A stretch of DNA of 64,000 nucleotides from Commensalibacter nepenthis (GTDB taxonomy: Bacteria > Pseudomonadota > Alphaproteobacteria > Acetobacterales > Acetobacteraceae), in assembly GCF_029953305.1 (NCBI RefSeq), contig NZ_JASBAN010000001.1, forward strand, positions 2,163,001 through 2,227,000. The letters run 5' to 3'. Below, one piece after another: positions 25,842 through 34,602 of this stretch; the stretch's first letter is position 1, and the number at the start of each line of letters is the position of its first letter. Position numbers and translations under genes: made by a program. The notes beneath the pieces are model-generated. The model saw nothing but the letters and a program-made list of their open reading frames with translations. It was not told the origin of the DNA and did not search any database.

Positions 25842-28133
25842 ATGGAAAAAGCCTGTATAAAAAGGATAGTTCAGCCCATTTCATTGGCAACTGTGATGGT
25901 TGGTTTAATGAATGGTCCTGCAATGGCTCAGGAAACAGACATTAACCTCAAAGAGGGTAAAGAGGTTGAGCAAAAAGATAGTATTGCAGAAAAATCGGAT
26001 AAATCTACAACACATGAACATATTCTTGTCCGTGGGAAAAAAACATCAAATATTCTAACACATGAAACAGGGGTGGATTTAATGCCTCAAGATGTTATGC
26101 ATACCCCACAAAATATCAACGTTGTGCCTCAAAAGATTTTAGAAGAACAAAATGTTAAATCCTTAGAAGAAGCTCTTAAAAATGTGCCAGGTGTTACGTC
26201 ATCCGTTGGTGAAGGCCGCGGAGGGATGTCAGGCAATCAGTTTTTAATCAGAGGGTTCCCCGCTCAGAATGATATTTACGAAGATGGATTGAGGGATTTT
26301 GGCGTTTATACGCGTGATAGCTTTAATTATGACAGTGTTGTTGTTATCAAGGGACCTTCATCCTCTGTTTTTGGAAATGGTACTACGGGTGGGGCGATTA
26401 ACGTTGTTACCAAAAAGCCAATTTTAAAAGATCGATATGATGTTAATTTCACCGGCGGTAATGGCGATTATTATCGTGGCACAGTCGATATTAACAAAAA
26501 GATTACAGATTCCATTGCCGCACGGATCGTTGGGGTTGGAAACAGTAATAATGTAGTTGGAAGGGATTATATTTATTCCCACCACTGGGGATTAGCACCC
26601 TCGATTGCTTTTGGGCTGGGGGAAAAAGCAAGCTATACGATTCAATATGTGTATCAACAAGATGATCGTATTCCTGATTACGGAGTTCCTGTTGTCACTA
26701 AACCAGGCACAAAGATTGCCAGACCTATTACGGAATACGGGATCAGACGTGGCAATTGGTACGGTAATGCGATGGATAGTGATAAGACGCAAGATCATCA
26801 ATTGACGGGTCGTTTTAAGTATGATATCACCCCTGACATTGTGATTCATAATGACACACGTTATGGCAATTACCGTCGTGAGTTTTCTGTCACACGCCCC
26901 CAATGTCAGGCAGCAAACTGTGTGAATCCATACTTCTCTGGTCGTCCTCAAGACGCAATTATTGGCACTGCGGGACCTTCACCATATCGTCAAAGAACAT
27001 GGTCTTTCCAGAATGTTCTATCCACCATTGCAAACTTCCATACATGGGGTATCAAGCACCAATTGACGGGTGGGGTTGATTTTTCTTATGCCAGTGAAAA
27101 TAGATTTTATGGTCAATATTCCTCTGCGTTGCCAACAAATAGTTTGGTTAATCCATCCCCAGTCATTAATTATCCGATTACAATCTTACCTGGTAATCCC
27201 AACGCCAAATCCGGAGATCCCGCCCTTCGAAAAGGACATACACGCGATGTGGGTGTGTTTTTATATGATCAATTTTGGATGACAGAACAATGGTCTATCA
27301 AAGGGGGTGTGCGTTATGATAATTGGAACGCAAAATACGGAACCGAGGGCGGTGCTGGTATGTGGGGTGCGAACAAGATGAGTACAACCAATAATATTGT
27401 GAACCCTACCGTCAGTTTGATGTTCAATCCAAATCAAAATCAGATGTATTATTTTACATGGGCGATGTCCACGACACCTTTAGGGATGTATCTGACGAAT
27501 TCATATGCACCGATGCGTGATAATCAAGGAGGCATGAAACCAGAACGCAGCCGTTTGTATGAACTAGGCGGAAAATGGAGTTTATTAGACCAACGTGTTG
27601 GAATTACAGCAGCATTATTTAGGCTTGATAAAAGCAATCAGATTGTCAGTGATCCAATTTCTGGCGATGTGACCAGTTCAGGCGATACGGTTCGAAACGA
27701 AGGGATTGAGTTGGGTATTTCTGGGAACGTGATGAAAAACTGGGATGTTTATGGTGGATTTGCTGCCTATCATAGCGATGTAAAATCTTCACAGACCTCA
27801 GGTGCCAAAGGTAATCGTGTTCAATATGTTCCAACACAACAAGGAAATCTATGGACAACTTATACAATAATGCCAGAGACACCATATAATTTGACTGTTG
27901 GCGGTGGGGTAACTTGGAGGGGGAATGTATGGTTGAATAACACCAATACAGCAAAAGCCCCTGCGAATGTCAGTATTGATATGATGTTATCTCATAAATT
28001 TGACGAACATTGGAGAGTTGCGTTTAATATTTACAATATTACCAACCGTTTAAATTATGATTCCTTATTTGGTAATCGCGTTACGCCTTCAAGTGGACGT
28101 GCATTCTTATTTAGTTTGAATATGCTACAATAA
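25842..28133 (+). CDS. TonB-dependent siderophore receptor (Fiu/FhuE-like)
   Basis: An outer-membrane receptor that imports ferric siderophore using TonB energy. A signal peptide ends near AMAQ (residue ~30). The plug follows from about residue 65, with LEEALKNVPGV, FLIRGFPAQNDIYEDGLRD and VVVIKGPSSSVFGNGTTGGAINVVTKKP-type sequence (KGPSS..., GGAINVV). The rest is a 22-strand barrel rich in aromatic residues. The 763-residue length fits. The next gene encodes a PiuC/YbiX-type hydroxylase, the pairing seen for catecholate receptors such as Fiu, so a catecholate siderophore is plausible. A candidate Fur box lies upstream. Confidence 0.92.
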   Translation: MEKACIKRIVQPISLATVMVGLMNGPAMAQETDINLKEGKEVEQKDSIAEKSDKSTTHEHILVRGKKTSNILTHETGVDLMPQDVMHTPQNINVVPQKILEEQNVKSLEEALKNVPGVTSSVGEGRGGMSGNQFLIRGFPAQNDIYEDGLRDFGVYTRDSFNYDSVVVIKGPSSSVFGNGTTGGAINVVTKKPILKDRYDVNFTGGNGDYYRGTVDINKKITDSIAARIVGVGNSNNVVGRDYIYSHHWGLAPSIAFGLGEKASYTIQYVYQQDDRIPDYGVPVVTKPGTKIARPITEYGIRRGNWYGNAMDSDKTQDHQLTGRFKYDITPDIVIHNDTRYGNYRREFSVTRPQCQAANCVNPYFSGRPQDAIIGTAGPSPYRQRTWSFQNVLSTIANFHTWGIKHQLTGGVDFSYASENRFYGQYSSALPTNSLVNPSPVINYPITILPGNPNAKSGDPALRKGHTRDVGVFLYDQFWMTEQWSIKGGVRYDNWNAKYGTEGGAGMWGANKMSTTNNIVNPTVSLMFNPNQNQMYYFTWAMSTTPLGMYLTNSYAPMRDNQGGMKPERSRLYELGGKWSLLDQRVGITAALFRLDKSNQIVSDPISGDVTSSGDTVRNEGIELGISGNVMKNWDVYGGFAAYHSDVKSSQTSGAKGNRVQYVPTQQGNLWTTYTIMPETPYNLTVGGGVTWRGNVWLNNTNTAKAPANVSIDMMLSHKFDEHWRVAFNIYNITNRLNYDSLFGNRVTPSSGRAFLFSLNMLQ

Positions 28134-28169
28134 TTAAATAATTTTTAGTTAGGGGGTAAGGATTAAATT

Positions 28170-28853
28170 ATGATTATTCATATTCCAGAGGTTTTGAACT
28201 CAGAAGAATTATCTTATGTGCGTTCTGTATTTGCCAAAGCGACGTTCGTTGATGGAAAAGTCACTGCGGGCGAGCAATCTATGCAGGTCAAGAAAAACGT
28301 GCAAATTGATCAATCCGCCCCTGAAAGCAAAGAATTAGGAGAAATCGTTTTAAAGGCATTGGGGCGCAATCCGATTTTTAATTCAGCGGTGATGCCGTAT
28401 CGTGTGGTGCCTCCTTTGTTTAATCGATATGATACGGGGATGGAGTTCCCCGACCATGTGGATAATGCGTTGCGTCCTATTCTTGGAACGAATATGCGTA
28501 TTCGCACAGATGTTTCATCAACGTTATTTTTAAATGACCCCACAGAATATGAAGGTGGAGAGTTGATTATTCACGATCACAGCGGGTCTCAGGCTATTAA
28601 ACTTCCCGCAGGAGATATGATCGTCTATCCGACCTATAATCTTCACTCTGTTAGTAAGATTACCAAAGGCAGTCGTTGGGCATCCTTTTTTTGGACGCAA
28701 TCGATGATTAAAGAGGCAGATAAGAGGAAGGTTCTATTTGATCTAGATATGACGATTATTAAGCTCCGCACTAGAATGAATGATAATGACCCACAAATAT
28801 TAGAATTGACGAATGTGTATCATAACCTTATGCGTTTATGGTGTGACCTTTGA
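28170..28853 (+). CDS. PKHD-type Fe(II)/2-oxoglutarate-dependent hydroxylase (PiuC/YbiX family)
   Basis: The 227-residue protein shows the dioxygenase facial triad: His96 and Asp98 in FPDHVDNA and His159 in YNLHSVSKITKG, with Arg169 for 2-oxoglutarate. Family length is ~226. These cytoplasmic enzymes are encoded next to TonB siderophore receptors and respond to iron starvation; their natural substrate is unsettled. It begins 36 bases after the receptor stop, preceded by AGGGGGTAAGG, a strong ribosome binding site, so the two form an operon. Confidence 0.94.
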   Translation: MIIHIPEVLNSEELSYVRSVFAKATFVDGKVTAGEQSMQVKKNVQIDQSAPESKELGEIVLKALGRNPIFNSAVMPYRVVPPLFNRYDTGMEFPDHVDNALRPILGTNMRIRTDVSSTLFLNDPTEYEGGELIIHDHSGSQAIKLPAGDMIVYPTYNLHSVSKITKGSRWASFFWTQSMIKEADKRKVLFDLDMTIIKLRTRMNDNDPQILELTNVYHNLMRLWCDL

Positions 28854-28912
28854 TTAAATCTAATCTCACAAGATATTGGTGGGATTAATGGTGAATATTG
28901 AAGATTAAATTC

Positions 28913-29127
28913 TTAGTTTTCAACTTTTTTGATAATCTGATCCACATCTTTAATGTTTAAGTCATGTTTTAAATAGGTTTCTTTATCAGAAAGCTCAATA
29001 TTAACAGAATGCTTGACCTCATAAGATAAACTTCCCTTAAAGATTGGAAAACCCACCATATGACTTCCCAAAGTTTTTTTCTGTATCAATAATATCGCCA
29101 GTACAAATAACGCGACCAATTCCTACA
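28913..29127 (-). pseudogene. Remnant of an unidentified gene, frameshifted and joined to an IS end
   Basis: Reading minus-strand, the 3' part (to the stop at 28913) gives GFPIFKGSLSYEVKHSVNI and further polar residues to VDQIIKKVEN. The only start for it is a TTG at 29119 inside the IS end. A second frame upstream reads GLTVGIGRVICTGDIIDT before losing register near a run of A's around 29080. The two together look like one broken coding region. I do not recognise the protein. Confidence 0.4.
29103..29127. repeat. IS terminal repeat copy (diverged)
   Basis: This 25-base stretch ending CCAATTCCTACA matches the right arm of the IS ends at 24860-24886 and the copy at 29197-29223; 21 of 25 positions agree with the consensus. 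It lies directly before the transposase tail in the same orientation as the copy 96 bases downstream. Confidence 0.65.
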
Positions 29128-29202
29128 GTTAAACCCCATAAAGGCATTCAAGGAAAAACACCCTATGAGGTCTTAGATGGTTATTTTAAACAAAATCTGT
29201 AA
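29128..29202 (+). pseudogene. C-terminal tail of an IS3/IS481-group transposase
   Basis: The frame ends VKPHKGIQGKTPYEVLDGYF followed by KQNL and a stop at 29200-29202. A PHKGxxGKTPYE ending is characteristic of the DDE integrase C-terminus in the IS3/IS481 groups. Only ~24 codons remain; the catalytic DDE core is missing. The stop codon lies within the IS terminal repeat at 29197-29223, as in intact elements of this kind. Confidence 0.7.
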
Positions 29203-29223
29203 ACAACACGATCAATTCCTACA
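29197..29223. repeat. IS terminal repeat copy adjoining transposase stop
   Basis: The 27 bases begin CTGTAAACAA and end AATTCCTACA. They match the arms at 24818-24886 with one or two differences. The position directly at the end of the transposase tail identifies the repeat as the element's right end. Confidence 0.75.
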
Positions 29224-29386
29224 TAACATGGCTTTATATTAATCCCAATAAAAAAGAGAATAAACATATCAAGTTCTTAAGGGAATTTGGTTTTAGAATA
29301 TTGAGCAACAAACGCAGAAGGGAAACTCAATTGTTTGTTAGAGAGAAAGTGATATGTATTGACAGTTTATCCAGTTTTAAAAAGAG

Positions 29387-29415
29387 AAACGACCTTTTTT
29401 ATAGGTCGTTTTTTT
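29387..29415. terminator. Hairpin terminator near the end of the DUF4175 gene
   Basis: AAACGACC (29387-29394) pairs with GGTCGTTT (29404-29411), followed by more T's on the plus strand and a CTCTTTTT run on the minus strand. It lies ~35 bases past the DUF4175 stop and may work in both directions. The stretch 29224-29386 shows no gene. Confidence 0.75.
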
Positions 29416-29448
29416 ATTCTTTATTATCAGCATCAGAGTTTAGATAGT

Positions 29449-32022
29449 TTAAAACATATTCAATAATCGATAAATATAATCGAGATCTTTTTCTGAACGA
29501 TTAGGATCATCGGCTCTTTTTCTTAGCTCATCTTCGATTTTTCTGGCACTCGATGTGTTTCCTGATAAATCAATCGGGTTATTATTTGGATCATTTGATC
29601 TGCCCAAAGGATCGTTTTTTTTATCACGGGATGCTTTATTAGCAGAAGAGGGGTCTTCTTGAGGAGTATTCGCCGTGAATACAGGGAAGAAATTAGAGAA
29701 TTTTTGAGCTTGTTGTTGCATATTTTCCTTGGCTGATTGTTTGCCTTTTTGTAAATCGACGAGAGCTTTTTGTTGTGCTTCAGCAGCTTTTTGATCATTT
29801 TTATCTTGTAAAAATTGATGTGCTTCATCCATATCCTGTTGAGCCTCATCAAGGTTTTGAATAGGTTGCTTGGTAATTGCTTGTATTTGCTCTTGTATTT
29901 TCTTTAGTTCTTCCTTCAAAGTTTGCTGTGCTTGTGCTGTTTGCTCTGCAGAAGGCAAAGGTTGCTCATGTTTTTCAGCTGGTTTTTGAGGTGTGATTTG
30001 TTTCAATAATTCAGGAGTAGAAAGCTGATTTAAATCTTGATTAGGACGTAACAGAATAGGCACGGATTGATTAAGTCTGGCATAGCTTTGATTTAATAAA
30101 TCTTGTTGTTTTTTGGTAAGAGCTTCTAAATCTTTCGTCAGCTTTTCCATTTCTTTTTGAGATTTAACATGGTCTTCCAGCTTTTTTAAGTCTTCGGCTG
30201 TTGCATTGCGCATTGTGCTTAAAACTTGATTGGTATATTCTAATTGCTGCATAGCTTTGTCCATGTCACCATTTTCCATAGTTTTGGACATTTCTTTGAA
30301 CATATCTTGAAAAGAGCGTGTGCTGGTAAATTGGACTTCTTTCCCATCAGAATCTTGGGGATGATCTTTGGCATTTTGCCTTGCCATCGCGATCATTTTT
30401 TGTGCAACGGCATTTTGTAATCGTTCCAATCTTCTGTTTAGTTCTTGTCGATCTTGATTGGTTATATTTTCTTTGCCAAGCTTTTGCATTTTATCAAGCT
30501 GTTCTTGCACATTTGCTTGTGCCGCGCGGATTTCTATATTTGCTTTGGCAATTTCGGAATTACTGTTTTTTCTTTCCTCTGTATCAATCGTTAATTCCCA
30601 TAGACGAGACAAGGCTTCGGTTTTTACTTGTGATGTATTGTTACGTGCATTTTCAAGGTAATAAATAATGCCTATATAGTTCAAAAACAGATCATAATCA
30701 TTAAAAGTGTCTGGAATATTTTGTAATTGGATTAACGCATTGATGGTGTCTGTTCTGGACAGTTGATCTGTTCCATAAGATTGTCGAATTTGATCGAGTT
30801 TTTGAGCAATAGGAGAGGAAAAAACGCGTTTCGGCAATGTAAAATCAACTATTTCGCTTTTTGATATTTGCCCAGTGACATCTGTTGCGCTTAACATTGC
30901 TTGGGCATGACTGCCAGCCCAAATGCTATTTGATAAATCTTTATATATTGTTTGTGTGATGTTTTTAGGGTGATCGCCTAAAGGTAAAGTATAAGAAAGT
31001 ATATTTTCTTTTGGATGCTTGCTGTCTTTGGGTAATGTAACGGTCAATGTTAAAGATTGAATACCATAATGTTGCGTTGCTTTGAACGGAAATGCCGTTT
31101 TCCAATCATACTGGCTCTTTTGAATTGGGGCAGTCCATGTAATCTGAGCAGGGAGGTTTTTGGGAAGGTTAAAAGTCCAAGTGGCTATAATACGCCCTCT
31201 GCTTTTAATCTCTAATTTGCCTGAGTTTTGAATGGTTCCTTCAACCTGCCATTGGTTATTTTCAAGTTGTTGAGTGGAAATATAATCCAGAACAATGTTT
31301 TTTTCTGGATTGATTAGATCAGGTGCTTGCTTAAGGTCAGATAAAGCGATATGCAAGCGCGCTTTGGGATCGGTCGCAATGGTTTCTGTTATCGATTTAA
31401 TATAAATGGGCGCAGTTCCACTATAAGCAGGTGGAATAATCCATGCTTGGATTTTGGGCAAAGGCATTGTGATGTCATCATATCCTGGACGCATTGCAGA
31501 CAGTAAACGTGAAGAGGAACTATGATGATGTGAGACAAAAATTGCTGTAAAAATACATAAGGTAACGATAGCTATACGATTTAAAAGTAGATATCTTTTA
31601 AATATTCTGGGAAAATTGACTTTTAATTTTGGAAAGTTTTTGTAAATTCTTTTTAAATGATGATTCCAAACCTCTTGGCTATTTTCTTGAACAGGCGTGT
31701 CATATAAGGTTTGTAAAGGTTGATGAGACAGTTTATTAATCTGTTCTAATCTTTGTAATCTTTCTTTGAAAGAAGGCAAAGGAATATGTTTGATTTGATA
31801 GATAATCATCCCAAGACTGCTGATACTTAATATTAAAAGTATCAATGCACGCAAAATATCAGGCAGACATTGAGGAATCCCCAGCAACCCAAAACAAAGA
31901 TATATCCCCCATAAAGAGAGAAAAGATAAAAAAATTGGCCAATATTTTTCAATAACTGTATTAATTTTGGTTAAGAAAATGGCTTTTTTAATCTGTGCTT
32001 TATGGTCTGGGGATATATTCAT
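29449..32022 (-). CDS. DUF4175 / TIGR02302 family membrane protein
   Basis: The protein has two membrane segments near the N-terminus (about 28-50 and 58-76), another near 150-165, a long periplasmic middle and a very Gln/Lys/Glu-rich coiled-coil C-terminal third. This fits the DUF4175 (TIGR02302) family found in alphaproteobacteria, whose function is unknown. The end SEKDLDYIYRLLNMF is a family-typical terminus. It is 17 bases downstream of lysA, the conserved arrangement, and should be cotranscribed with it. Confidence 0.88.
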   Translation of the reverse strand: MNISPDHKAQIKKAIFLTKINTVIEKYWPIFLSFLSLWGIYLCFGLLGIPQCLPDILRALILLILSISSLGMIIYQIKHIPLPSFKERLQRLEQINKLSHQPLQTLYDTPVQENSQEVWNHHLKRIYKNFPKLKVNFPRIFKRYLLLNRIAIVTLCIFTAIFVSHHHSSSSRLLSAMRPGYDDITMPLPKIQAWIIPPAYSGTAPIYIKSITETIATDPKARLHIALSDLKQAPDLINPEKNIVLDYISTQQLENNQWQVEGTIQNSGKLEIKSRGRIIATWTFNLPKNLPAQITWTAPIQKSQYDWKTAFPFKATQHYGIQSLTLTVTLPKDSKHPKENILSYTLPLGDHPKNITQTIYKDLSNSIWAGSHAQAMLSATDVTGQISKSEIVDFTLPKRVFSSPIAQKLDQIRQSYGTDQLSRTDTINALIQLQNIPDTFNDYDLFLNYIGIIYYLENARNNTSQVKTEALSRLWELTIDTEERKNSNSEIAKANIEIRAAQANVQEQLDKMQKLGKENITNQDRQELNRRLERLQNAVAQKMIAMARQNAKDHPQDSDGKEVQFTSTRSFQDMFKEMSKTMENGDMDKAMQQLEYTNQVLSTMRNATAEDLKKLEDHVKSQKEMEKLTKDLEALTKKQQDLLNQSYARLNQSVPILLRPNQDLNQLSTPELLKQITPQKPAEKHEQPLPSAEQTAQAQQTLKEELKKIQEQIQAITKQPIQNLDEAQQDMDEAHQFLQDKNDQKAAEAQQKALVDLQKGKQSAKENMQQQAQKFSNFFPVFTANTPQEDPSSANKASRDKKNDPLGRSNDPNNNPIDLSGNTSSARKIEDELRKRADDPNRSEKDLDYIYRLLNMF

Positions 32023-32038
32023 TAATTTACAAAATATG

Positions 32039-33400
32039 TTAAGAGTTTTTAGGATACCAAGAAGGAATCAATTCATCCTTCCATAAATCTTCGATCGTTT
32101 GGCGTGGTTGAATAATGGCTGATTGATTGCCAGACACCATAATTTGTGCCGCCATAGGACGCGCATTATAAGTGGAGCTCATCACACTGCCATACGCACC
32201 AGCGTCCAAAATAGCAACAAAATCTCCTGGTTGCAAATTTGGTAATAAGCGATCCCTTGCAAAAATATCGCTGGATTCACAAACAGGACCATCAATGTTC
32301 AAAGTACGATAGGGACGTTGATATATTTCTGGATTGATTGGCAAAATTCCATGCCATGAATCATACATTGCGGGGCGTACCAAATCATTCATTGCAGCAT
32401 CAATGATAATGAAAGGTGCTGCATCCGAACCGTTGCTTTTATGCATGACAACTTTGCCGATCAGAACCCCAGATGGACCAACAAGCCAACGACCTGGTTC
32501 TATGCCAAGTTTTAGGTTCAAAGGTGCCAGAACTTCTTTCATTAATCCAGCAATTGCATCAGGGCTGGCTTCTTGTTCATCATGATAAGAAATGCCAAAC
32601 CCACCACCACAATCTAACGTAGAGACCTTTAGTCCTTGGCTGCGTGCTTCTTTAATCAGGTCAACCATTTTGACAAAGGCTTGACGGTAAGGGGCGGTTG
32701 AAGAAATCTGACTGCCGATATGGACATCAAACCCGAGTGGAGTGATATTTGGCAATTCATAGGCTTCTTTATAAACCTCAATCGCTTGTTTATAAGCAAT
32801 GCCGAATTTATTTTCAGCCAGTCCTGTGGTGATTTTATGATGAGTTTTTGCGTCTACATCAGGGTTAATTCGCAAACAAATCGCTGCATTTTTCCCGATG
32901 GATACAGCGATTTTTGAGAGTAAATGTAATTCTTCGCGGCTTTCTACATTAATTTGTGCAATTTCTGTTTCAATGGCGAGGCGTAATTCATCTTCTGTTT
33001 TACCAACACCAGAAAAGCATATTTTTGATGGCGAAATACCAGCCTTTAAAGCACGTTGTAATTCTCCACCACTGACAATATCAGCCCCAGCACCTTCTTT
33101 AGCTAATAAATCCAATATGGCTAAATGACCGTTTGCTTTCATTGCATAATGAATAGAAACATCTAGTTGTTCATCTTTGAAAGCTTGGTCTAATTTTAGA
33201 TATCTTGATTTCAAGATATCTGCATTGATAACCCATGTGGGGCTGCCATATTCAGTTGCAATCGCCTTTAAAGAAGTTTGTCCGAAATATAAACCTTCTT
33301 TTGCATCAATTGTAAAATCTGGATGATTTTGCAATAACATCTGTAGGTTAGGGGAAAGCGATTGAATGGGCGAATTCATGGAAGTAAAAAGCCTTTGCAT
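32039..33400 (-). CDS. lysA: Diaminopimelate decarboxylase
   Basis: LysA decarboxylates meso-diaminopimelate to lysine. The PLP lysine is Lys88 in HYAMKANGH. GAGADIVSGGEL, HIGSQI, DCGGGFGISY and GPVCESSDIFARD are all family signatures. Two starts are possible: ATG 33400 or ATG 33379 (MNSPIQSL); neither has a good ribosome binding site, and family alignment begins after both. In alphaproteobacteria argH, a small LptM-type lipoprotein gene and lysA usually follow each other; here the protease gene at 33632-34411 on the opposite strand separates lptM from lysA. Confidence 0.96.
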   Translation of the reverse strand: MQRLFTSMNSPIQSLSPNLQMLLQNHPDFTIDAKEGLYFGQTSLKAIATEYGSPTWVINADILKSRYLKLDQAFKDEQLDVSIHYAMKANGHLAILDLLAKEGAGADIVSGGELQRALKAGISPSKICFSGVGKTEDELRLAIETEIAQINVESREELHLLSKIAVSIGKNAAICLRINPDVDAKTHHKITTGLAENKFGIAYKQAIEVYKEAYELPNITPLGFDVHIGSQISSTAPYRQAFVKMVDLIKEARSQGLKVSTLDCGGGFGISYHDEQEASPDAIAGLMKEVLAPLNLKLGIEPGRWLVGPSGVLIGKVVMHKSNGSDAAPFIIIDAAMNDLVRPAMYDSWHGILPINPEIYQRPYRTLNIDGPVCESSDIFARDRLLPNLQPGDFVAILDAGAYGSVMSSTYNARPMAAQIMVSGNQSAIIQPRQTIEDLWKDELIPSWYPKNS

Positions 33401-33631
33401 TAAATATGATAATTTTAAAAATGTTACGCTGTTAGAGTAAGAGAAACGATAAATTTACTTTATCTATTCTTGCTAAAACGTGCAAATAAGAATCAACTAA
33501 ATTATCAAGAAAGTATACTTGTAAATCCCTTGAAGAAAAGATGATCTTGTCATGATAGCAAGAAACAGAGAATAGAAATAAAATAATATACTCGTTATCA
33601 TCTCCATTTAAAATTATATTTAGATATTAAA

Positions 33632-34411
33632 GTGAAATTATCGATGTTCTTATTCAGAGTATTTTTATTGATTAACATTACGATCGGAACGGTTGTTTTA
33701 AATAATATATGTGTCATGGCACAAACGATCCAAACGCCTCAACTGCCAGGGCTAAATGAGGATAACGAACATCGACAAATCGTCAATAATTCAGAAAACC
33801 CGTGGCAAGTGATTGGTAGAGTACAAACCAATGCAGGTCAAAAATGCACGGGATTTTTAATAGCACCTCGAATTGTTGTGACGGCTGCACATTGTTTGTG
33901 GATTCCAAAAACACAACATTTTTTTGCGCCTCAATCGATTTATTTTTTGCTGGGATATCAGCGACAAAAATATAAAATTGCCTCACGAGTACAGCGTATC
34001 CTTTCAACCCAGCAATATCGTCAATTGATGTTAGATAAAACCCCAAATGATGTAATTTCAGATCGTGTCTATTTATTATTACCAAAAGATATTATATCAC
34101 CAACAAAATTGATACCTCTTGCCAAAGAATTGCCAAAAGCGAATACGCCCATTTGGTTAGGAGGATATGAACAAGATCGTATAGAAGTTTTATATGCAGA
34201 TAAAAATTGCTTTGTTCAACGCATTATTCAAATTCCTAATGCACTTTCTAAATTATTCCACACTTGCCAAGCAACATATGGCAGTAGTGGGGCACCTCTA
34301 TTTGCCAAAAATTCCGAAGGGAAATGGACAATCATCGGCATACAAATTGCTGCATATGAAAAAAAAGCAGGGGGTATCGCTGGTTCTTTAACAGAAAGCA
34401 GTCATGAATAA
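33632..34411 (+). CDS. Trypsin-like serine protease, exported
   Basis: A signal peptide ends near VMAQ (residue 31). The chymotrypsin-fold triad can be placed: His87 in VVTAAHC, Asp144 in SDRVYLLL (tentative), Ser219 in GSSGAPLF, where the usual GDSGGP has become GSSGAP. Cys72-Cys88 and Cys193-Cys212 could form the conserved disulphides, implying a periplasmic or secreted enzyme. The start is either GTG 33632 or ATG 33644; both give a usable signal. It sits on the opposite strand inside the argH-lptM-lysA cluster. Substrate unknown. Confidence 0.85.
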   Translation: MKLSMFLFRVFLLINITIGTVVLNNICVMAQTIQTPQLPGLNEDNEHRQIVNNSENPWQVIGRVQTNAGQKCTGFLIAPRIVVTAAHCLWIPKTQHFFAPQSIYFLLGYQRQKYKIASRVQRILSTQQYRQLMLDKTPNDVISDRVYLLLPKDIISPTKLIPLAKELPKANTPIWLGGYEQDRIEVLYADKNCFVQRIIQIPNALSKLFHTCQATYGSSGAPLFAKNSEGKWTIIGIQIAAYEKKAGGIAGSLTESSHE

Positions 34412-34450
34412 ATGTACTTGATAGTACATACTATCAAGCACCAGACAATA

Positions 34451-34600
34451 TCAATCTATAGGTGGATAACTACGAGGATAAGTGACTTTATCCGCAGGCC
34501 CTGGTGGTTTTGGTGACCCTTTGCGCCCACAACCAGAAAGCTGTATGGTTACAACTGTTAAGCAGCTGAGCACTAAGCATAAAGAAATATATCTTTTCAT
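34451..34600 (-). CDS. lptM: LptM-like small lipoprotein (49 aa)
   Basis: This short gene has a lipoprotein signal with LSGC (Cys24) followed by GRKGSPKPPGPAD. The C-G-R-K-G-x-P motif right after the lipidated cysteine is the mark of LptM (formerly YifL), which in E. coli helps mature the LptD-LptE lipopolysaccharide translocon. The ATG at 34600 lies two bases beyond the argH stop, with CAGGA upstream. argH-lptM-lysA order is widespread in proteobacteria and supports the call. Confidence 0.85.
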   Translation of the reverse strand: MKRYISLCLVLSCLTVVTIQLSGCGRKGSPKPPGPADKVTYPRSYPPID

Positions 34601-34602
34601 GA

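Noticed and set aside
24816-29448. A complete restriction-modification or defence island
   Set aside because: Only a methylase stub, IS remnants and a lone EVE gene are present; no nuclease gene is seen and the rest is iron uptake.
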